A DNA stretch of 64,000 nucleotides, taken from positions 34,891 to 98,890 of the forward strand of contig MU859190.1 in NCBI GenBank assembly GCA_033297205.1, in the 5' to 3' direction. Source of the DNA: Pseudoneurospora amorphoporcata. Lineage: Eukaryota; Ascomycota; Sordariomycetes; Sordariales; Sordariaceae. This document shows, piece by piece, positions 13,964-25,367 of the stretch. Every line of letters begins with the position of its first letter. The stretch's first letter is position 1. The translations under genes and the position numbers were made by a program. A model generated the notes under the pieces. It saw only the letters and a list, made by a program, of their open reading frames with translations. It had not been told where the DNA came from and did not search any database.

Positions 13964-14628
13964 TCAGCACCTCCTCCACTCCAAGTCCCAGGTCTCGCGA
14001 GTCGCCTCGAAGTACGACTTCTCATTGCGGAGAGCACCACGGAAATTGATGTTCAGGATGCCAAAGGCGTCATCGGAGGACGTGGTGCACGACGACCAGG
14101 CCCTGGCGTTGAAGTGGTTCTGAAGGGTGACTGCCTTGTCAATCTTGGACGAGCCGTCGTTGGAGAGTGTGCCCTTGCTGGTAACCTGTTGTTTTTCTAC
14201 GTATCAGTTTCTTGTCGCTTCTCACCTCTGCTTTTTTGCTAACAACAAGGAGAACTCACGGAATTGTCCGCATTCAAGCTATAGTAAACAGTCGAGAAGT
14301 AATCCAGCGCAGCGCCTGGGTCCAGCGTCACATGGCCATCCACGAACGTGTCCTTGATGGAAACCTGCCAGCCCGCCGCCACGCCCTTGGCCTGCAGGTG
14401 CACCTGGCAATTGGCCGTCCGGTTTACCGTGTTGGGGTACTCGATGGCGAAGTGGTTGAAGGTCAGGGTCGGGTCGTTCAAGCTGCCGCTGAACTTGGCC
14501 TGTGTCTGTGGGCATCCGCTGCCTGAGTAGCTGATGGAGTTGATGCGCGGGGTCCATGCTGGAGACTCGGCGAAGGCGAGGGTTGTGAGGGAGAGGAGGG
14601 TGGTGAGCGTGGTCGTGATGGGACCCAT
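13964..14628 (-). CDS. Secreted DUF4360 domain protein
   Basis: Predicted 196-aa small secreted protein of the DUF4360 family, which is common in ascomycetes and of unknown function. Exon 1 is 14628-14260 and exon 2 is 14185-13964; the 74-nt intron starts GTGAGT and ends CAG, phase 0. A signal peptide spans about residues 1-20 (MGPITTTLTTLLSLTTLAFA). The mature part holds four cysteines, in the contexts GSGCP, TANCQ, WSSCTT and the C-terminal WRRC, likely forming two disulfides. It also has the family-like endings FGILNINFRGAL and YFEATRETWDLEW. Two potential N-glycosylation sites are present (NRT and a second near the intron). Size matches the family (about 190-210 aa). Stand-alone gene with no functional neighbours. 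Confidence 0.88.
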
Positions 14629-17600
14629 TTTGGACTGTTGTGTTTTGTGTTGTGTTGTGTGATATGCGACTGACTGGCTGACACCTAGTGTAGTGATGAG
14701 TAGTAATCGGTGCCTTGGTGTTGACAAGATGGAAGTTCAAGTGTCAAGCTATTGTAGCAAGGGACTTCGGGTGGCAGATGGTACTGTTGTAAGTGATTAT
14801 GATGATGATAATAAGCAAAGAGAGAGAACTCGGCATCTGGAGAAAAGGGCTTCTCTCATCCTTCTTATAAACCATGCTAATATGATGCAATTTAGACTCC
14901 GGCTTCCCTTATCGTCGCCTTTTCCCCTCTAAAACACCTATGCAAAGGATCTAGATCGATCATCGTCGTGACGAAAGAAACTTGAACATGGTAGACCTCA
15001 TTTGCCACGCAACGCACGCTGCGTAAATTGAAGTGATAGAATCGTGCGAACGCACGATGTAGGAAAATCTCATGTTCGCCGTTAATTACAGTGGCCCTGA
15101 TATTAGCAGTACCACCCATTGAATTCCCCGGGAACCGCAATCCCAGCGACACCAAAAAGCGAAAAGAAAACTTTAACAGAACCACAGTTTGGATGCGGAC
15201 CTTCCGGTCCCTATTTATCCATATTGGTTACCCGCGAATCCGGAACCCGGGATTGGGCCAACGGTTCATTAGTCCCCAGGTCCCCTATATTACCCCAGTC
15301 ACGGCTCGTGCAGGAAAGGTACCAAAAATAGCTGTGCCCACAACAACTGCTAAGTGTGATTCCGTTATCTCTGGTTGAGTTTAGAGCAAGTGCAACGCTA
15401 CATGTTCACACCATGTGTCTATGTCCCGTCTGTCCGTCACCTAATTGAGGTTAAAGCAACGGCGATGTTTGGGCCGGCCAGTTAATGTTGTTCGCTTCTT
15501 GATGGGGGAGAAGTCTGGACGGAAAACGCATCTTGTTCAAATTGTTCCGAGCTTGGCTATTGCGACGCTGGATGCTTTGTCCGCTGTATTTGGATTGACT
15601 GTTTTTTCTCCTTCCTGTTTCGTTGCGACGATGGCTCTATTAACGGGAATCCGGCCTGTTTTCAACGGTTAAGCATATCTAACGGGTGTGTGGTTAATGC
15701 TCCCTATCTCAGCTTAACTGTTGAAAGCTGTTAAGCGTTGAAAATATTTAACCGTTGTGACCTAGTAAATCTTTTAGTATAGGCGGGAGGGTGGGAGTTA
15801 GCGTATCTTAGGTGGATTCTGGGTTAATTCCTTCCTTCTTTCTACTCTACTCTACTCTACTCTACTCCTTCCTCTTTCTTTGCACTTTAAGTTGTCTTTC
15901 AAACTTTCGTCGCCCGCCGAAGTTCACTACTACTACTACCTCATATCGGGGCTGTCGTTATCGTTGTCGTTGTCGCTATTATTATCGCTATCGTTATCGC
16001 TATCATTATCGCTGTCGTTGTTACTATCGTTATCGCTGTCACTGTCGCTGTTTCTAGAGTAATTAATAAGCGATAAAAATGATAATAGTCAATTAGGTAA
16101 TTAAATCCGTTTTATATCTATTATTGTTGTTATCGTCGTTATTATTATTAGTAGTAGTAGTGGTGGTAGTAGTAATAATGGTTAGAAGAGGAAGAAGTTA
16201 GGAGACTTGGACATTGGGGGGCTTTAGCTTTTTTACTTTATTAACTCCACTTCTCTCCTTTTCTTTCTCCTTCTCCATCTTCTCCTTTCCTTCCTTCTTT
16301 CCCTTTCTCCTTTTTCTTCCCCCACCTTCCTTTTTTTATCTATCGTACTTTCCTAAAATAGAAGATTTTCGTCATTTCTCAGGGTCCTGCAGCGGGCCGA
16401 AAATTAGCGTTGTTCCCAGCTTAACAGTTAAGGTTTTTCAACGCTTAAGATATTTCAACGGTTAACAGCGTTGACCAACGGTTACTCTGTACTAACCGTG
16501 CAAAACTTCCCTATACAACTGTTAATGTCGTTTATGGGCCATGGTTGAGTGTTGGAGGCAACAGAGGGGAATCAGTGGAAATAGACTTGAGTTCCGTAAT
16601 CCGACAAGCAGTATCCTTGGTTAAGACACGGCTGAGGAAATAGTTTTGTCGCAGTTGCCTTCGTGCACGGCAGTTGTAGTTCCTTATATTTGATTAAGAG
16701 CTCTATTTGATCGGCATCAAGCACGTTGTTCGAGCTACGGCTTTTGGATTTTGTAGCATCAGAATTCGCGTTGTTGATCATGGTCTTCACATACTAGTGG
16801 CACTTCACTCAGCCAAAGGGTTAGGTAATCCATCAACTTGACCATAAGACCAATAAGAACACGGTTGGAATCGCTGCAACTCCATCTACATGTACATGCA
16901 CCTATTTCCGGCAACCTAAACTCTTGAAGCTCCAGATGCATGCATCTTCGTTGCATGTTTTCCAGCGGTTACCGGCTAGGGGACGGACGGCCGGACCAAG
17001 TGTTCTCACATGCAACAGACGACCCAGAACCCCAGACAGTCCCATCAGAGTAACGGGACCAACGATCTTGTAGGTTCCAGGCACTGATAGACCCTTGAAT
17101 GTTGCCCCAGGAATTTATTAATGCCTGCATAAGCTAATATACGGAACCACAGGCGTCAGAGCCCAAGCGGTCCTATGTTGCCATGATGATGTCGCAGTGC
17201 AATATCTCGTTCGGGGGCCCCGGAGTCGCTTCGATCCTGGGGTAGTAGCATCATGTTTATGCCCCTTCCCGGCTAACGAGAGCCTGGTATGTGCCTACCA
17301 TTGCCCCTCAATGCTCCCCTTTACGGCCAGAAGCGGCATACTAATCGCTCGGAATTGGCCTGCTGAAGATATGCTTTCCGTGCATAGGTAGATTCAGTTG
17401 ATGGGAGGGAGGCAAAACACCTGTGTACCTAGGATAGAGCGTCTACCCTGGGGCCTCTACCCCCTCGAATATCTCTGGAGGAACAGGTCGCCGGTGTAGT
17501 ATTAGTACGAGGAATTACTAGCTCAACCCCACCTCTAGCTTCTCGACCATAGCAGCTAGGTCCTCAACAACTTAACTGCCTTCGTCCTGCACGGGGATGT

Positions 17601-19202
17601 CGTTACAGCAATAGCAGCACACGCATATCGGATACGCAACAGTTGCCGAACAACCTTTACGGCAGACGACAATCATGCGAGATCACCAAACAGAACCGGG
17701 GCTCCATGGTCCATCTGCGTCAAGGGGCGACATAGATGTCGTCCACTTCTGGCTGGACCTGTACCATAATCAGGTTTGTCAAGAACGGGACCTCACCTGG
17801 TCACTGGTAAGCTGTGTGACGCTTCACCTCGTGGCAACTTCAGGTTAGCTTCCGAACGGCTCTCAATCGGCATACTTCACCTGCCTGATTGAATGGAGTG
17901 ACTGGCAGCCGTAGACCGTGGAAGGGGTTGCTTCGGTACTTAGGTAACCAGTGCCACGACGGAACAAATCCGTTTTTTGCCCTCCCACTCCCCCTGCCGT
18001 GGTTTTTGAGAGGTTGGTAATGTCGTATCGTACCTAATGTTGACGTCGGATGGCAAAAAAAGATTGGGAGGTTCGTCCCTGGAATTGGGTGAAGGGGAAA
18101 CTTCAATCGATGCTTGGGACTATGTAGGTAGATACCGTGTTGTTTTCCTGCCGACTGAGACCAAAACCCATTCCAGATGCTTGGGTAATAGGGTGATTGC
18201 GACTTTGCTGTTTCCAACTTCGAAAGTCCGTGCGGTGCCAGCCGGAGATTAAAGGGTCAAGTGGAAGAGTAAAAGACTCACGTAAAAAAATGCAATCCAG
18301 TGCTGTGAATAAAAGCCTTGATTGAGCGGAACCTGAGTCCTTCTACCGTTAGGGGCTAGCATCCAATCTGAAGGGGAGTGGGCCGGGCGATGCCGGAGGC
18401 TAAGCAGGAGCTTTACTGCACTTGCTCTAAATCGGACGAAAAAGATGTGAAATTTCCAGAACTGAACTAACGTTGAAGACTTGAGCGCCTAAAGGACGGG
18501 AAGTGAAGGGCTGATTGATAGGTACCTTCTACCTACTATCTTTATAGACGGGCCGACGTTCAACGAAAAACTGCCCGAACATACCTAGAGATATGCTTGT
18601 GCGCGGCGCGTTCGCCCTGGATTAGACGTCATTGACGGTGCCGATTCCGTGTCTTCAAGTTGGTAGAGCGCTCTTCACAATCTACAGGAGGCCGGGGCTC
18701 GGTGCAACATTCACCGAGTACAGTATGCCACCGCCACTCAAGCACAAGGGCACTACACCACCTACCCATTCGCCAACTCAAGCACCACATAGAGAACCAA
18801 GCATCGCCAAAGGATTGAGTATTTAGACGTTAACAGTCGTTATTATCATTCATTAACTGCCATATCTACGAGTATAGCTTCACATACTAACGTTTACCGT
18901 AACCAACGTATCCCTTCGCAAATTTAACTTCAATTCCATCATTATACCGTTCATTCCTTCCCCAATGAAGGAGGGGAGTTCCTGTTTCCTACATTGCACA
19001 ACTCCGCGTACAAACTCCTTCAGTCCCGTCCTTTGCGTAAGAGTAGCCGAAACCCAACTCTTCCTATCCCACAAAAACCTTTCCTACAAGGGGGTATCCA
19101 GATCTTCTTTCGTCGAGACTATACCAGTTATAGTACGCCAAAACTTCTTATAATCAACTCTTTAAACTATATTAACCGCCGCACAAACGTCAGAACAATG
19201 CT
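14629..19202. other. Intergenic with a foldback-like repeat
   Basis: About 4.5 kb with no supported gene. The stretch 15660-16510 is described separately as a foldback-like repeat. The remainder has short frames only, with a degenerate tRNA-like fragment near 18650-18740 that I did not accept. Confidence 0.55.
15660..16510. repeat. Foldback-like repeat with GTTAA/AACGGTT-rich inverted arms
   Basis: The left arm (about 15690-15765) and right arm (about 16405-16500) both contain repeated AACGGTTAA/TTAAGCGTTGAAA-like motifs in opposite orientation and align imperfectly as inverted repeats. The middle is low-complexity: a TTATCG/TTGTCG run (about 15955-16055), a TAGTAG/GTGGTAG run (about 16150-16175) and a long CT-rich tract (about 16250-16330). 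The architecture resembles 56930-57785. Boundaries are uncertain, and I found no clear target duplication. Confidence 0.45.
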
Positions 19203-20359
19203 TTACTTCTTCTTCTCCTGAGTGGTAACGACGCAGTCGTCACTCTCGTACTGGGGAAGCGTACCACCCTCTTCAAGCCTGGCCAAGTCGGCAGGGAAGT
19301 AGATGCCGTCGATGGAAACCGGGTCCTGGTTGTAGAGGTACATGAAGTAGTAGTACATGCCGCAGAAGACGCCGCCGCCAATGGCGTTTCCGAGAAGAGC
19401 AGGAATGATGCCTGGTTCAGGAGTGTTAGTATCAACGAGCAAAGGGGGGGAAACAGGAACAACGTACCCTTCCAGATGTAAAGGCCGACAGTGACCTCGG
19501 GGGTGCCGTGCCAGATACCCATGGGGATGAAGAACATGTTGGCGACAACGTGATCGAGGCCGAGAATGGCGAAGCAGAACACAGGCCACCACATGCCCAT
19601 GGCACGAGACATGAGATCTCTACCGGCAAGACCGAGAAAAGCAGCGAGACAGACGAGCCAGTTGCAGCCGATAGCGCGGATGAAGATGTGGTGCCATTCG
19701 GGAACAACTTGCTTGGCGTAGACGTAGCTCTGAATTACCTTTACTTGAGCAGGATCTCTGAACAAGCCGCCATCTGGAAACAGAAAGAAAAATTAGCGTT
19801 GCTCGAAAGCGGTTGACTCCCGTCGGACAAAAGAGAAGGCAACATACAACCAAAGATAATCGCCATAACAAAAAGACAGCCGCAGAGGTTACCCCAGAAG
19901 CAGATGAACCAATGGAGCAACATCTTATACCAAGGGACACGGCCTTGAAGGAAAGCCACACCAGTCAACTGTTGGACGAGAGGTTAGCACCCGCAAAACA
20001 CACAAAGATCCTTTGCATCTTCAACATCCACAACATACCATGGTAGACCCGGTAAACAAGTCGGCACCGCTCATAAAGATCATAACCAAGGCGCAAGGGA
20101 AGAGAATGGAGCTGATGGTCTTGACGAGACCAGGAGTGTTCTCGGCCATCCAGGGAATGTCGCTGGCGATAAAAGTGGCACCACCGGCGAAGGATACTAG
20201 ACAGCCAGCAGACACGGCCGAGCAGAAGATCTTGGCCGGAAACATGCTGGCCTTGAAGGTACCCAGACGGCCGACGATTTCGATCGTCTCGATAGGGCTG
20301 TAGGCGTTGCCATTGCGAATCCAGACGGTGTTCTGCTGGTTTTGAATCCGAGCGCCCAT
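19203..20359 (-). CDS. Formate/nitrite transporter (FNT family channel)
   Basis: Predicted 318-aa membrane channel of the FNT family, which passes formate, nitrite or related small anions. Exons are 20359-20039, 19968-19848, 19773-19468 and 19411-19203; introns are 70, 74 and 56 nt with GTATGT, GTATGT and GTACGT donors, and phases match throughout. Family motifs are the GADLFTGS stretch (about residues 98-105), GNLCG in the next helix, GYGGLF across the second intron, the signature-like RAIGCNWLVCLA, and the pore-lining helix ending MFFIPMG. Six hydrophobic segments are visible. The C-terminus is a short charged tail ending in lysines. Length is normal for fungal FNT proteins (about 300-330 aa). 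Whether the substrate is nitrite, formate or acetate cannot be told, and no nitrate-assimilation gene is adjacent. Confidence 0.93.
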
Positions 20360-21931
20360 CTTGGCGGTTTGACTATCGGCTCAGAAGCTCGAAACCGGGT
20401 GGATGTTGCTATGTGAAGGAAGAGAGAGGCGTTCCCCCGTACTGGGAACTTTGGCGGATGTTGGGACGAACTGCTGGTCGTCGAAGGAGGCTCAGGAACT
20501 ATGTCGCGCCCAGCGATAGGTGAGAAGTGTTCGTAATGGTGCGGGGTTGAGATGATGGGGTGAGATATAGTGGCGTGAGAAGAGAAGATGGAACCAACGG
20601 CTGACAGAGAATCGGACGGAGGTCGAGGCAAGTAGTCCTTCAAATGTGTGGGAGCTGAACCGGAGAAACAGCCTATAAAAGCATTCCCCCAAAGCTGTGG
20701 ATATCTCGTGGCTCCGTGGTGGAGTCGAGTTCCAACACCAGGTGCACCCCTCGACAGTCGAGATCAGGAATGGAAGGCCCCATCCCTGTTTGCTAAGATA
20801 TGAAGTCACTCCCAATGGACTTTGAAAGTCTGGAGCATCTTCTTGGGGGTGAGGCGTCCGCGTCCGAGGATTTGCAACTTTGTGAACGGCAAGGATGGAA
20901 ATTGTATCAAGCTTCTGTTTCCACAACGGGGGCTCAGGAAAAGACGGAGAAGGGAAACTATTGGCTTTGGATGGATCTCTTGATCCTCACGCCGCCGGTG
21001 AGACCGTGAAAGTCTAGTTGTTTTCAACCGAAGCTGCCCGGGTCTCGTCCGTGGTTAGCACGGCGGGGTGAAGACCAGAAACCGGGGGTTGAGGCGCACA
21101 AGAAAAGTGGATAGGATGAAATAAAGTTCAGATGCGGCGCACCGGCCCCCGTGCGCATCCGGTCTGATGGTTCTCGGAGTCGACATGAGCGGCTCGTGAA
21201 CAGCACAAGCCCCCAACGGTGGCTGCTTCATGTTTCAAATGTGTTAAATGTTGACTTGACTCTCCCATTCTTCGCTTTCACGATGTCAGCCGTTTCGGAT
21301 CTACCACAACAATGGAGCAAATTTGAGTATTTGACCGAGGTGGTAGGCTCCATCGAGGTGTGATGACTCGCGCCGTACCCAGCTTACCGTGACCCAGTTG
21401 TGATCAGACTCGGCCCAGTTGCAGAACCTCACGCATAACCCTCGATGACCCTCCTTCCAAGATCACCAGAAGTTGACTGTGGACCGGATTACCGAACGGG
21501 CATCTTTGAAGTGCATAGCGACGACGATGCTTGGGGTTTTATTTTGCATGCAAGGGTTTGTCGACGGTGAGGCTTGAATCTTTGTTGACTATTCCGTCTC
21601 TAAAAGGCCTTTCTGCTTTTTTTTTTTTTTTTTTCCTTTTTTTTTTTGCCTGAGGTTAAAAATGCACAGGATGTCGTTGACAACCACAAGATAAGCGTTA
21701 CCCCTTTTTCTTCGGGCTTAGCCGAAGCCCAAGGTAAACAAAGCAATGCCCAGCCGAAACCTCCTTGTGTCCGTAGGGCCGTGCACTTGGCGGGCAGCCG
21801 GAAGTCAGGTAGAGGTAGCAATGCGTTAAACCGGCACCGATACGGCTAGGACGCGGCATTGCCCCCCTGGAACATTCTGCGCACCCACAAGTGCGTCTCT
21901 CCGCATCGTCTGTAGTGTACTGAAAGCCGCA
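20360..21931. other. Intergenic between FNT gene and decayed rhodopsin-domain gene
   Basis: No supported gene. It holds the presumed FNT promoter and a long T-tract (about 21618-21648). Confidence 0.55.
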
Positions 21932-23100
21932 TTATGACTTGCGCGCGTATCCGGGGGATTGACCGTTTCTCCACTGCCATCGGTCAGATGGCGGTTGGCG
22001 AACTTCCTTCGACGTACCACTACCACTAGGTACCACTACCACCACCATGGATCCCCGAGCTTCGAGGTCGGATATTCGCAGGGCGGCTTCTTTTCGAAAC
22101 AGTTCATTATAGACGCGACGGTCATGGTTGTCGTACTCGTCCACGCTCGGCAAGGCGTCCTCTCCACCTAGTTTCATCTCCGGCATCGGGCTCGTCGCGG
22201 TAGAATTCGAGCGGTGCCGTCGATGTGTGCGAGATCGAGCGTGAGCGAATGAGTGGCTGAATCCTCGCCTACTGTGGATGCTTCTGCTATGGGTGCTGTG
22301 GATAGGGATGGTCCAGGGGAGACTGTGGTCGTGGATGTAACGGCTACCGGTGGACAACAGCCGAGGGAAAAGTCGCTGGATAAGCGGCTTGAGGGTCATG
22401 ATGCATGCACAAGCAATGGCAGCATTGACTTTTACACTTGTCCAGTACATGAGCGTCGGCATGTTGTATGTCGAGTCGAACGGCTTATGGTATTTGAACC
22501 AGTCAGCAGATTGGCGGTTGTTCTCGATCAGAATCAAGAGGCGGAGGACAGAGACGATGCAAACACTTAATAACCGGAAACGGTAAGTCATGATGAACAC
22601 AAGTACTGCCCCTTTACCATCGTGCTTGGGGCCGAGAAGGACGGGAGGATTAGCGAGGTGTTTGATGCTTCTCGACTTACAAAAATCCCAAAGCAAAGAC
22701 GCCGACTAGGGCGATCTCCTGGCGCCGTGGTAGCTTCAGTCTGGAAAGAGCTGGCATGGGGAGAGCCATAATGAACAAATGGGCGCCTATGTGGAGGCTG
22801 GCGTTTACCCACCACACATTGACGGGGTGGCAGTAGACCTTCTTTCCTGGGATCATGAAGTAGCTCCAGTCCCAGAAGGCGGCGAGAGGGACACATGCGG
22901 TGCAGACGGATATGATATGCTAGACGCCAATGGCCGTGACGGCGACAATGCCGACTTGAATGGCCCGCTTTGTCTAGCTGTAGGTGAAGATTCGGCAGTA
23001 GAGCAGTAGGATGGAGATTCTGGTGAAGGCGAGACTCAAGAGAGTAGAAGATGATCCCGTAGAAGGCTGCCTGTTGATACGACAAGTTTTTCCACCTGGT
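21932..23100 (-). pseudogene. Rhodopsin-domain (SAT4/PTH11-like) membrane protein, C-terminal part, broken
   Basis: Reading the minus strand from about 23090 gives the core of the fungal rhodopsin-domain family: YQQAAFYGIIFYS, then LSLAFTRISILLLYCRIFTYS, CVPLAAFWDWS, VNVWWVNASLHI and LKLPRRQEIALVGVFALGF. A GTAAGT intron (about 22679-22577) joins this to VCIVSVLRLLILI, MYWTSVKVNAAIACACI and KPLIQRLFPRLL. The chain ends in a hydrophilic tail at 21932. Damage: in-frame TAG at 22976-22974 and at 22922-22920, plus a one-base frameshift near 23055, between FYS and LSLAF. The N-terminal exon lies about 2.3 kb away at 25694-25368, separated by repeats. The family is a seven-helix membrane protein, often receptor-like, of mostly unknown function. 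A decayed gene is the simplest reading; in other Sordariomycetes some UAG codons are edited, which I raise as a finding. Confidence 0.75.
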
Positions 23101-23323
23101 CCGGTCTGCAAACTCTCAACCGTGACTTCCAAATCCCGTCTCGGTCAATCACAGCCGATGACAAGTTCACAAAACTCGGGAAGGAATGCGCAACCATACC
23201 CTTTCCAGCGCTGGCAGCTGCAGGGTGTCTACCTCCCATGCGTGCTTGCCTGCTCCTCTGACGGCTTCTATACGTCGGTGAAAGCTGTTAGTCAAGACTG
23301 ATAATGGGGGTGGGGATACCTAA

Positions 23324-23950
23324 CGTACCGCAGCGGGATTATAAGGAGGGTGTCTAGGCTAGATAGGGGTGTCTAGCCCAGACTGTGATTCTAGCATAGT
23401 CTGGCTATCTAGGTTAGACTTCAAATCTAGGCTAGACAAAAAATAGAGGCCTCTGATTAATCAGATTTGGGTGCAAAATAATAAAAGCCAAAGACCCCTA
23501 TAAGGACCTTCTGAAGGCCATCACAAGGGTTATTAGTCTTTCTAGTAGTAGTTTGGGTAGGCGGGACTTTGACTTCAAAATCCGGATGAGGGCATTCACA
23601 CTTCCGCGCGCGTAACTTTTCGCGCAACGGAAAAAAAGCTGTCGCCAATTGGAATCGAACTGGCGATCACAAGGGACTCAGAGACAGCGACGATAAGAAC
23701 CATTGAGCCACTGGCCCAATTGATTGAAACCGGGCTTCGTGCATTCCTTTAATATAGGGTAGGAGGAAATGAACTTTGGGAAAGAAGGAACTATCACCAA
23801 AATAGATCTAACCAATCACAGGCCTCCATTGGGCGTCTAGGCTAGATTTTGAGTCTAGGCTAGACACCTAATCTCAACTGACTAGAACTCTAGCCTAGAA
23901 TTGAGGCATCTAGCCTAGATGACCGCTCGATTTTTCCGCTACGGTACGTT
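23324..23950. repeat. Foldback element with TCTAGGCTAGA-type repeats and inverted ends
   Basis: The ends are inverted copies: ACGTACCGCAGCGG at 23323-23336 and its complement, with one difference, at about 23936-23949. Inside each arm lie four or five degenerate copies of the near-palindrome TCTAGGCTAGA (left about 23353-23436, right about 23835-23920). The middle carries a tRNA-like Pol III unit. No reading frame suggests a transposase, so it would be non-autonomous. It sits within the broken rhodopsin-domain gene. I could not settle a target duplication. Confidence 0.6.
23631..23720 (-). ncRNA. tRNA-like Pol III unit (degenerate tRNA or tRNA-derived element)
   Basis: On the minus strand there is a good A box (TGGCTCAATGG, 23710-23700), a good B box (AGTTCGATTCC, 23661-23651) and a run of seven T about 14 nt further on (23637-23631), which would terminate Pol III. 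The cloverleaf does not fold: acceptor, D and T stems are mismatched when positions are assigned from the boxes. It is therefore either a mutated tRNA or the head of a tRNA-derived short element carried inside the surrounding foldback repeat. Confidence 0.4.
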
Positions 23951-24044
23951 TAATCGCGCTTGCTAATACTGCAGCGGAAACACCTGCAAGAGACAACATC
24001 AAACGTCAGTCCCTTTACTCTGCAACATTCAGCTTATCTCAGCG

Positions 24045-24164
24045 CTCAGACCACCTTGAGCTTACGTGCATGTTTCGTTTACTGCACTTTTAATATTTTA
24101 TCAATAAATTATTTTCTTCTACCAATCTAGGTAATATTTTACACTCCGCTCAAGGAGGTCTGAG
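24045..24164. repeat. 120-bp hairpin-type inverted repeat
   Basis: CTCAGACCACCTTGAGC (24045-24061) and its inverted copy at 24148-24164 match at 16 of 17 positions and flank an AT-rich core. It resembles a very small MITE, but no target duplication is evident. Confidence 0.4.
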
Positions 24165-24423
24165 TACACAACCAGATCCCAATCGCGTAAATGTTGATGT
24201 GACGAACGGCAGTCTGATCTGCCTAAGTGAGATAGCTGAAGGTATTAAACTATCAGAGTCGTTCGGTGAAGCCAAAAGGTTCACAACAAGTATGGTAGCG
24301 TTATACGTGTCTCGGTGATAATGATCAATTGACTACTGTCGAACTATCTTGCTAGCTGGTTCTCTAGGTGCCTTCTTATATCTCTGCCATTGACTGGGAC
24401 CCGAGTGTCCTTAGACTCTTGAT

Positions 24424-24535
24424 GTTGTCCTGGCTCACTTAGAGAGTCTGGCTCACTTTGTAAGCTGGCTCACCGTGTGGCCCTGGCTCACGCGTGAGCC
24501 TGGCTCACGACGTGAGCCCTCTTAGCTTGTAAGCC
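24424..24535 (+). repeat. Interspersed CTGGCTCAC short repeats
   Basis: The motif CTGGCTCAC (or one-base variants, several followed by GTGAGCC to make a palindrome) recurs six times within about 110 bases, at irregular 10-20 base spacing. It lies in the repeat-rich insertion that separates the two halves of the rhodopsin-domain pseudogene. Confidence 0.5.
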
Positions 24536-24649
24536 TTCTAGTCTTCTGTCTTACTGGCCTCTATGGTTACATGGCCCCGCCTCTGCGTGTCCTAGTGACT
24601 TGGTTGGCCCGTGCCACTCGCTTAAGTTCGTAACAGTTGACCATCTTAC

Positions 24650-25260
24650 CAAAATATCAGCATCAATACTATAACTCTACCAAACGTCGCATCACAATAC
24701 CTTTAATAGATTTATAATCGCGTAAATTACCTCTATCAAATAGTATCTATCTTATTATTACTAATATAGGGGAGGACTTAGGAGAGTTAAGTTTATAGTC
24801 AGGTTCTATAGTATTAATAACTTAATACTATATTAAACTCGAGAAAAAAATAATACATTGTAGGAAGGAAAAAATTATACCTAAATAATGAGATTGATAT
24901 AATCTTTATACTTACAAAGTTTTAAGAAGTTTAAATGAAAGGCCGTATTGTAATGAGTAGCGAACTACCTAGTTAAAGTGCGTTACTATATAAAATTTTC
25001 ACATTTCTACAAAAACTTCATACTTATATTGATCATATAAAAAAACCAAATATAATATTATATTCGCTTCATCGAACTCATTCTTACTATATATTTAGTT
25101 TTACCAATACCCTTTATTAAATATTGTTCTTATTGACTGTTTCTGGCAAGCCTGTCATTTTGTCCCTGTCTACACGACTACTATCTGATCTAGAACTTAG
25201 ACCTCTTTTTTAGGCGTTCTCAATCAATACCGACAAATACACTGAAAGAAACGATGCACG
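24650..25260. other. AT-rich, RIP-like decayed sequence
   Basis: Dense TA dinucleotides and long A/T tracts, with no open frame over 60 codons, contrast sharply with the about 50 percent GC flanks. This is the composition expected of a repeat mutated by C-to-T change. The original element cannot be named. Confidence 0.5.
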
Positions 25261-25367
25261 AACCACGAACTGGAAAGATTCAATTCTTGGCGGCCGCAGG
25301 TCGCCCCCTGCCTAAAAAAGATGATGGTCTGATTACTGAGATAACGTTCAGCCCAGAATGAACATAC

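Noticed and set aside
18650..18740. tRNA-like fragment (AGTTGGTAGAGCGC)
   Set aside because: D-arm-like words but no proper B box and no cloverleaf; too degenerate to call.
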